From contig CAOLHI010002566.1 in assembly GCA_948474755.1 (NCBI GenBank), positions 310,001-374,000 on the forward strand: a stretch of 64,000 nt of DNA. The letters run 5' to 3'. Below are positions 63,107 through 64,000 of the stretch, one piece after another; positions within the stretch are counted from its first letter, which is position 1, and every line of letters starts with the position of its first letter. The notes under the pieces were generated by a model that worked only from the letters and a program-made list of their open reading frames with translations, searched no databases and was not told where the DNA came from. Position numbers and translations under genes: made by a program. The stretch comes from Ctenosaura bakeri (taxonomy: Eukaryota > Chordata > Lepidosauria > Squamata > Iguanidae).

Positions 63107-64000
63107 ACCACATAGTATTCCCTGTGCCCACGACTCTAGCCTGCTGGGTACCCTGTCCCATTTGTCAGCCTTGAAGAAAGGGCTGAGTATTTTTGGAATG
63201 GTTAGAATTGTTGTATTTTCATTGACCCAGACACTAATCTTGGACTGGCCCTGAAAAAAAATCTTAGTGTGGCTTGTTTTGGGATCTAATGGTTCGTTTA
63301 GCATCTACCCATTCCAAGAGGGATGGGGAACCCATAGCCCTCCCGATGTTGTAGGACTCTAGTTCCCATTATCCGTAGTTTAACATGGCCATTAATCAGG
63401 GCTCTGGGTGATGAAGTCCATCTGGAAGGCAATAGGTACCAGTCCTGCATTATAAAAAGAAAGATGTGCCTCTAGTGGCATCACAATCCAAGACAGTTTA
63501 GCAAGTTACTTAACCTAAAAGACAAGACCCTGCCCCAAGGGGCTTACAATCACCATTTCAGCAAAGGAGAAATAACAGAGGGGATGGGAGAATGACGGAG
63601 AGCAATAACAAAGGAGGATTTATGCATATTAATTTGGGTTGGTTAATCATCTGCCGGCTAACTGATTAAATGCAAATGAGTTTGCAAATGAGAGAACCTC
63701 GGCGGAGGCGCCGTTCTCAGGTCCTGATGAAATCTTGTTTAATAAACAGGTCTTGCGACTCACTGTTAAAAAGAAGAAGAAGAAAAAGAAAAAGGGCTGG
63801 GCTTAGTATTTTGTTTTTAAGAAGTTTCCTTCTAGAGCAACCCACCAGGGTCCTAAAACAGATGTGCCTGCCTTGACTTTGCAGCCACGGTGATTAAAAT
63901 GAAAGAATAAATAAATAAATATAGAACATTTATGCAGCCGTGCCGGTTGGCTTTTAAAAAATTGCTTCGGGCATGCTAGCTCACCCATCGTGACCAAAAT
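63107..64000. other. Right end of window
   Basis: No gene was recognised. An octamer ATGCAAAT occurs at 63670-63677, with a second near-copy TTGCAAATGAG a few bases on. They follow GGTTAATCAT and CTGATTAA, motifs often seen in POU/HNF1-type enhancers. A purine-rich AAGAAG tract lies at 63770-63795. Confidence 0.3.

Overview
The window is vertebrate nuclear DNA, most probably from a squamate reptile (lizard). Short exons with GT/AG borders are scattered through large introns. The repeat load is dominated by CR1 LINE 3' ends, Bov-B LINE sequence, tRNA-derived SINEs with Bov-B-like tails (Sauria type), a SPIN-like hAT end, Tigger-like MITEs and a very abundant palindromic MITE. No bacterial or viral gene organisation is present. 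The species cannot be named from the sequence.

Three protein-coding genes are supported, all on the + strand. (1) ATL3 (atlastin-3, an ER membrane-fusing GTPase). A CpG-rich promoter and probable non-coding first exon lie near 1.8-2.2 kb. Twelve coding exons run from 11,834 to 26,642, and a long 3' UTR may reach an AATAAA near 29,950. Every exon junction keeps phase, giving about 524 residues. (2) A PLAAT (phospholipase A/acyltransferase, HRASLS) gene resembling PLAAT3, with core exons at 38,602-38,704, 39,607-39,875 and 41,034-41,141. A tiny first coding exon is proposed at 37,101-37,118. A possible alternative, much longer 5' end lies at 34.1-35.85 kb. (3) A second, diverged PLAAT paralogue with exons at 49,753-49,794, 51,510-51,606, 53,591-53,859 and 56,407-56,520. 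ATL3 followed by same-strand PLAAT genes matches the human 11q block (PLAAT2-PLAAT3-ATL3), so synteny supports the names.

The rest is intron and intergenic DNA. From left to right: repeat-rich upstream flank (1-1.8 kb); promoter (1.8-2.2 kb); intron 1 with a roughly 40-bp-unit minisatellite (2.5-3.45 kb) and transposon fragments; the ATL3 body; 3' UTR (26.6-29.95 kb); a spacer with several MITEs; the GC-rich open block at 34.0-34.7 kb; PLAAT gene A; a spacer with nested MITEs (42.9-44.2 kb), hairpins and microsatellite arrays (46.4-49.4 kb); PLAAT gene B with an LTR-like or accessory block in its last intron; and a right flank (56.5-64 kb) made of LINE, SINE and MITE fragments with no recognisable gene.

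Part 2 highlights: candidate alternative 5' exons that would give a PLAAT3-type enzyme a long basic, proline-rich N-terminus; a cluster of ZNF143/THAP11-like motifs at the ATL3 promoter; a palindromic MITE family seen in well over a dozen copies, including self-nested insertions; and several long, nearly perfect inverted repeats.
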